From contig CM071596.1 in NCBI GenBank assembly GCA_036435485.1, positions 137,789,001 through 137,853,000 of the forward strand: a stretch of 64,000 nucleotides of DNA, read 5' to 3'. The position numbers and the translations under genes were made by a program. The notes under the pieces were generated by a model, which saw nothing but the letters and a program-made list of their open reading frames with translations, was not told where the DNA came from and searched no databases. Numbering within the stretch: position 1 is the stretch's first letter; the number at the start of each line of letters is the position of its first letter. Shown piece after piece: positions 61,120 through 64,000 of the stretch. This DNA is from Saposhnikovia divaricata (lineage: Eukaryota > Streptophyta > Magnoliopsida > Apiales > Apiaceae).

Positions 61120-61377
61120 ATGGCAAACCTTACCATCAAAGAAAAGAACCTCCATCTTGTCGAGAATAGGGATATCTTCAGCTATACGTGTGAAGAGTTT
61201 GAAGCGTTTGACTGGGAAAGACAGCTTGAGACTCTGTGGCTACAAATGGATGCCGGTCTGGAAGAGATCGAGAGAGAGAAACCTGCAAGGGTGATCGACA
61301 TCGATGCTGCTCTCCAAGCAACATTTGCATGGCTCTCCTCGAAGGCATCCTCATCCAACACCACCAACCATTGTTAA
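61120..61377 (+). CDS. Antisense small ORF (85 aa, unknown) in the pol-ORF2 spacer of element F
   Basis: An 85-codon frame on the strand opposite to the element. The start context AAAAACAATGGC is close to the plant optimum. The product (MANLTIKEKNLHLVENRD...) is acidic, with Trp and Phe residues (CEEFEAFDWERQLETLWLQM) and a Ser/Thr/Asn end; I see no signal peptide, membrane segment or known domain. It has an upstream TATA-like box, repeats and G-box, and a downstream AATAAA (61423) with TGTAAT and T-rich sequence (61532-61580), so it looks like a complete transcription unit rather than a chance frame. Element G lacks a comparable spacer. Antisense ORFs are known in some plant gypsy elements (Grande/Tat); I do not know of this one. 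It may be a captured host gene. Confidence 0.5.
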   Translation: MANLTIKEKNLHLVENRDIFSYTCEEFEAFDWERQLETLWLQMDAGLEEIEREKPARVIDIDAALQATFAWLSSKASSSNTTNHC

Positions 61378-61422
61378 TGAATATGTCAGCAAAAATAACC
61401 TTATCCCTTCAACTTCCACCCA

Positions 61423-61580
61423 AATAAAGTGGCAAAGATGGGATCTGGGATTTTTGCTAACAATGGAGTGGTTTGGACTTGACCTTTTAGTTTCCTGTTG
61501 AATAGATTAGCAGATAGAAAGAACAAAAAGATGTAATACTTGCTTGTAATCTCTTTCTTATTATCAATGAAAAATTATGT
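61423..61580 (+). terminator. Polyadenylation-like region after the antisense ORF
   Basis: AATAAA at 61423-61428, then TGTAAT (61532) and a T-rich stretch ending CAATGAAAAATTATG. This is the usual layout of plant 3' ends. It supports the gene-like character of the + strand unit, but is weak by itself in AT-rich DNA. Confidence 0.35.
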
Positions 61581-61879
61581 TTCTCTAATCTTATTCAGTG
61601 TGTTCTGCAATTTTTATTTATGTTTTATGAACTGTTCTTCAAGGAAATAAATCAAAGAAGAGAATATGAAAACTAATTAAAGTAATCATATAAGGAACAA
61701 ATTCATCAGCAATACACTGATTAACAGTTGTCAAAATCCCTATTTACTCCAAAATTTTCAAATTATCCAAATGAAAATTTACCTTAGAGTACAAATCACG
61801 AATCAACAGCGTTTGTCAATTCTCCAACTTTATCACCGAAACCCTTTCATAAATTGCACAGTTGTGAAAATATGTGTGT

Positions 61880-62700
61880 GTGAAGCAGAGTTTACCAAAT
61901 CAATTTTTAGAGCATCTAATTTTTCATAAAATCCATAAAGTAAATCAATAAACACTGGATGCACAAACTGTCATAGTAAACACTGACTGTATGATGAAAG
62001 CTAAACTCTGAAGTAATCAATCTATATACAGTAACTTTTATTTTATACCCCCTATATATATACTTCTCCCTTTTTTTTTAATTCTATTCATTCCAGTAAT
62101 TAGAGGTTGGAACCAGTCACCAAAAATTCAAAAAATTTAGCCCTTATCATTTTGATAAGTTCCTAGGTCATCCTAGTATTTAACTAGTCACCAAAAATCA
62201 GAGAATTTCAGCACATATTATATACCAATAAGTTCCTGGGTCATCCTAGTATCCAACATAATCTCAAAGGAGTATTACAACCTATATACATTTTCTTTGG
62301 GGTATTGCAGTAAGCATTTTATTCTATCAGAGTTTAACTAACAGAGTTTAGAGTTCATCAACATCAGTAGTTATTCATGTAAGGTAATGCACACAGTATT
62401 TATAGACTCAGAGTTTAGGATGAAATAAACTAAGAGATGCTATAAATATGAACCAGTATCATGCTGTGTTAACTTTCTGCACAATCTAAGATTAGATCAC
62501 AATAACTCAGAAAGATTCATGATTAATTGCTGAGAATCATGCTTCATACATATTTCTTCATTGGTGTTTTCAGTCGGACAAAAATTAACTCAGAGTTCAC
62601 AAAGTTTATCAAACTTATTAACAGTGAATGACATACAGGCATGCTGACAGAGTTTAACAAAGTATGCATAACAGAGTTTAATCAACAGAGTTCACTTAGC
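61880..62700. repeat. CAGAGTTTA motif cluster downstream of pol in element F
   Basis: The 9-mer CAGAGTTTA (or its complement) occurs at 61886, 62002 (rev.), 62328, 62342, 62409, 62648 and 62672, with near-copies at 62592 and 62685. It also occurs in the F 3' LTR and before the PPT (53483). No gene is seen in this stretch. It is a different motif from the one in element G but has the same placement. Confidence 0.7.
62111..62257. repeat. Two imperfect ~73-bp tandem repeats in the spacer of element F
   Basis: Copies at about 62111-62182 and 62184-62257 share AGTCACCAAAAAT at the start and AAGTTCCT.GGTCATCCTAGTAT at the end, with a diverged middle. Confidence 0.75.
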
Positions 62701-62765
62701 ATTTAACCAATCAGGAAATATGAGTAATACACTACATAAGTAAAATTTGAATCTAACCAACATTC

Positions 62766-64000
62766 CTAGTCAGAACCAGAGACCATTCCTAGTTCATTGA
62801 CCAGTCTTGTAAATGCAGCTTCACTCAATGGTTTAGTGAAGATATCTGCAAGCTGCTGTTCTGTAGACACAAAATGTAGTTCAATATTCCCTTCTTCCAC
62901 ATGTTCTCTGATGAAGTGGTACCTTATGCTGATGTGCTTGGTCATTGAATGCTGTACTGGATTACCTGTCATAGCAATAGCACTATGATTATCACAGTAA
63001 ATAGGAATTTTACTGTACCTCAATCCATAATCCAGCAATTGATTCTTCATCCACAAGATCTGTGCACAACAGCTACCAGCTGCAATATACTCTGCTTCTG
63101 CTGTAGATGTGGAGATTGATTTCTGTTTCTTGCTGTACCAGGAGACAAGTCTGTCACCAAGAAATTGACAACTTCCACTAGTGCTCTTTCTGTCTATCTT
63201 GCAGCCTGCAAAGTCTGCATCAGAATACCCAAGTAACTTGAAATCTGATTCTCTGGGGTACCACAGACCTAATGATATGGTGCCCTTGAGATACTTGAAG
63301 ATTCTTTTCACAGCTGTTAGATGTGGCTCTCTAGGATCTGCCTGAAACCTTGCACAAAGACAGGTTGCATACATAATGTCAGGCCTACTAGCTGTCAAGT
63401 ATAGAAGAGATCCTATCATGCCCCTGTAGTTTGTCATATCCACTGAAACTCCTGTGTCTTTGTCCAATTTAGTTGCTGTTGCCATGGGAGTTGATGCAGA
63501 TGAACTGTCAAGCATACCAAATTTCTGGAGAAGATTTCTGGTATATTTTTCTTGATTGATGAAATTACCATCATCTGTTTGTCTCACCTGTAGGCCTAGA
63601 AAGTAACTAAGCTCTCCCATCATGCTCATTTGATACCTGGACTGCATGAGCTTGGCAAACTTCTTACAGAGTTTATCATTAGTAGACCCAAAGATAATGT
63701 CATCAACATAAATATGAACTAAAAGGAGGTCACTTCCTTGATTGAAATAAAACAGAGTTTTGTCAATTGTTCCTCTGTTGAATCCACTTTCTAGAAGAAA
63801 CTGAGCAAGTGTCTCATACCATGCTCTTGGTGCCTGCTTAAGTCCATATAGTGCCTTATCTAGCCTGTAGACATAATCTGGATATTTGGGGTCCACAAAT
63901 CCTGGTGGTTGTTCAACAAACACTTCTTCTTCAAGCTTTCCATTCAGAAAAGCACTTTTCACATCCATCTGGAACACTTTGAATTTCTTGTGAGAGGTAT
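62766..64000 (-). CDS. pol of copia element F, C-terminal part (RT and RNase H), open to the window edge
   Basis: More than 410 residues without a stop; the frame continues off the right edge, so this is partial. Visible RT motifs: QMDVKSAFLNGKLEEEVFVE, GLKQAPRAWYETL, the catalytic YVDD in HIYVDDIIFGST (near 63690), LGLQV and SRPDIMYATCLCARFQ. RNase H follows with DADFAGCK, STSTAEAEYIAA, CDNHSAIAM and ADIFTKPLSEAAFTRLVNELGM. It belongs to the same Sirevirus-like group as G, where the equivalent stretch has stops. The protein ends at 62766 with no fusion to ORF2. Intactness suggests a fairly young element, but LTR comparison is impossible within this window. Confidence 0.93.
   Translation of the reverse strand, partial: TSHKKFKVFQMDVKSAFLNGKLEEEVFVEQPPGFVDPKYPDYVYRLDKALYGLKQAPRAWYETLAQFLLESGFNRGTIDKTLFYFNQGSDLLLVHIYVDDIIFGSTNDKLCKKFAKLMQSRYQMSMMGELSYFLGLQVRQTDDGNFINQEKYTRNLLQKFGMLDSSSASTPMATATKLDKDTGVSVDMTNYRGMIGSLLYLTASRPDIMYATCLCARFQADPREPHLTAVKRIFKYLKGTISLGLWYPRESDFKLLGYSDADFAGCKIDRKSTSGSCQFLGDRLVSWYSKKQKSISTSTAEAEYIAAGSCCAQILWMKNQLLDYGLRYSKIPIYCDNHSAIAMTGNPVQHSMTKHISIRYHFIREHVEEGNIELHFVSTEQQLADIFTKPLSEAAFTRLVNELGMVSGSD

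Larger units (their letters stand above)
52880..64000 (-). mobile_element. Element F: Ty1/copia Sirevirus-like element (3' part; 5' part outside window)
   Basis: Read on the - strand: pol end (64000-62766), a 2-kb spacer carrying an antisense ORF, a long extra ORF (60578-53542, split by solo LTR D), PPT and 3' LTR (53387-52880). Pol is open throughout the visible part. It is the same lineage as element G, but the spacer after pol is more than twice as long (about 2.2 kb against 0.86 kb). Confidence 0.9.

Noticed and set aside
1..64000. Host plant genes or structural RNA genes
   Set aside because: Every coding signature found is retrotransposon-derived, except the short PABP-like fragments and possibly the antisense ORF at 61120. 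No tRNA cloverleaf or rRNA sequence was recognised by eye.

Overview
The window is a block of nested LTR retrotransposons from a flowering-plant nuclear genome. I found no convincing host gene, no tRNA or rRNA gene and nothing prokaryotic. The evidence is plant Ty3/gypsy elements with tRNA-iMet primer sites and a chromodomain (Tekay/Del-like chromoviruses), plus Ty1/copia elements with a large extra ORF after pol (Sirevirus/SIRE-like). A eudicot with a large genome is plausible, but the species cannot be read from this sequence.

Layout. (1) 1-28022: old, long-LTR gypsy copies on the + strand. They are the decayed inside of element A (1-5179), its truncated 3' LTR (5180-7662), and element B with a 4457-bp 5' LTR (7663-12119), a decayed inside (12120-17889) and a broken 3' LTR (17890-21780). 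The broken LTR is fused to the tail of a further LTR (21781-28022), which carries an inverted solo LTR H (24587-27919, duplication ATAAA). (2) 28023-36529: decayed copia element G (+), with partial 5' LTR, PBS, gag, pol and the start of its extra ORF. (3) 36530-52504: gypsy LTR E (+) cutting the G extra ORF. E is itself split by element C (37399-50175, - strand, duplication TGTAA), a young complete chromovirus with near-identical LTRs and an intact gag-pol. (4) 52505-52879: an inverted piece of the E LTR. (5) 52880-64000: copia element F (- strand), whose 5' part lies beyond the window. It holds the 3' LTR, an extra ORF split by solo LTR D (54816-58310, duplication ATCTC), and an intact pol end. 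Between pol and the extra ORF is a 2-kb spacer carrying a small antisense ORF with its own promoter-like sequence.

How the parts work together: only C looks able to supply its own proteins (Gag, protease, RT/RNase H, integrase with chromodomain). F has an intact pol end, but its extra ORF is broken by D. A and B look like non-autonomous relatives that spread although their coding regions were already scrambled; they also carry a short piece resembling poly(A)-binding protein. The insertion order read from nesting is G, then E and the A/B complex, then C, F and H, then D.

The points most worth a second look are the antisense gene-like unit in F (60784-61580), the extra ORF upstream of gag in C (46117-46632), the captured PABP-like fragments in A and B, the inverted E LTR joined at a PBS-like sequence, and a short motif shared by the LTRs of several different families.
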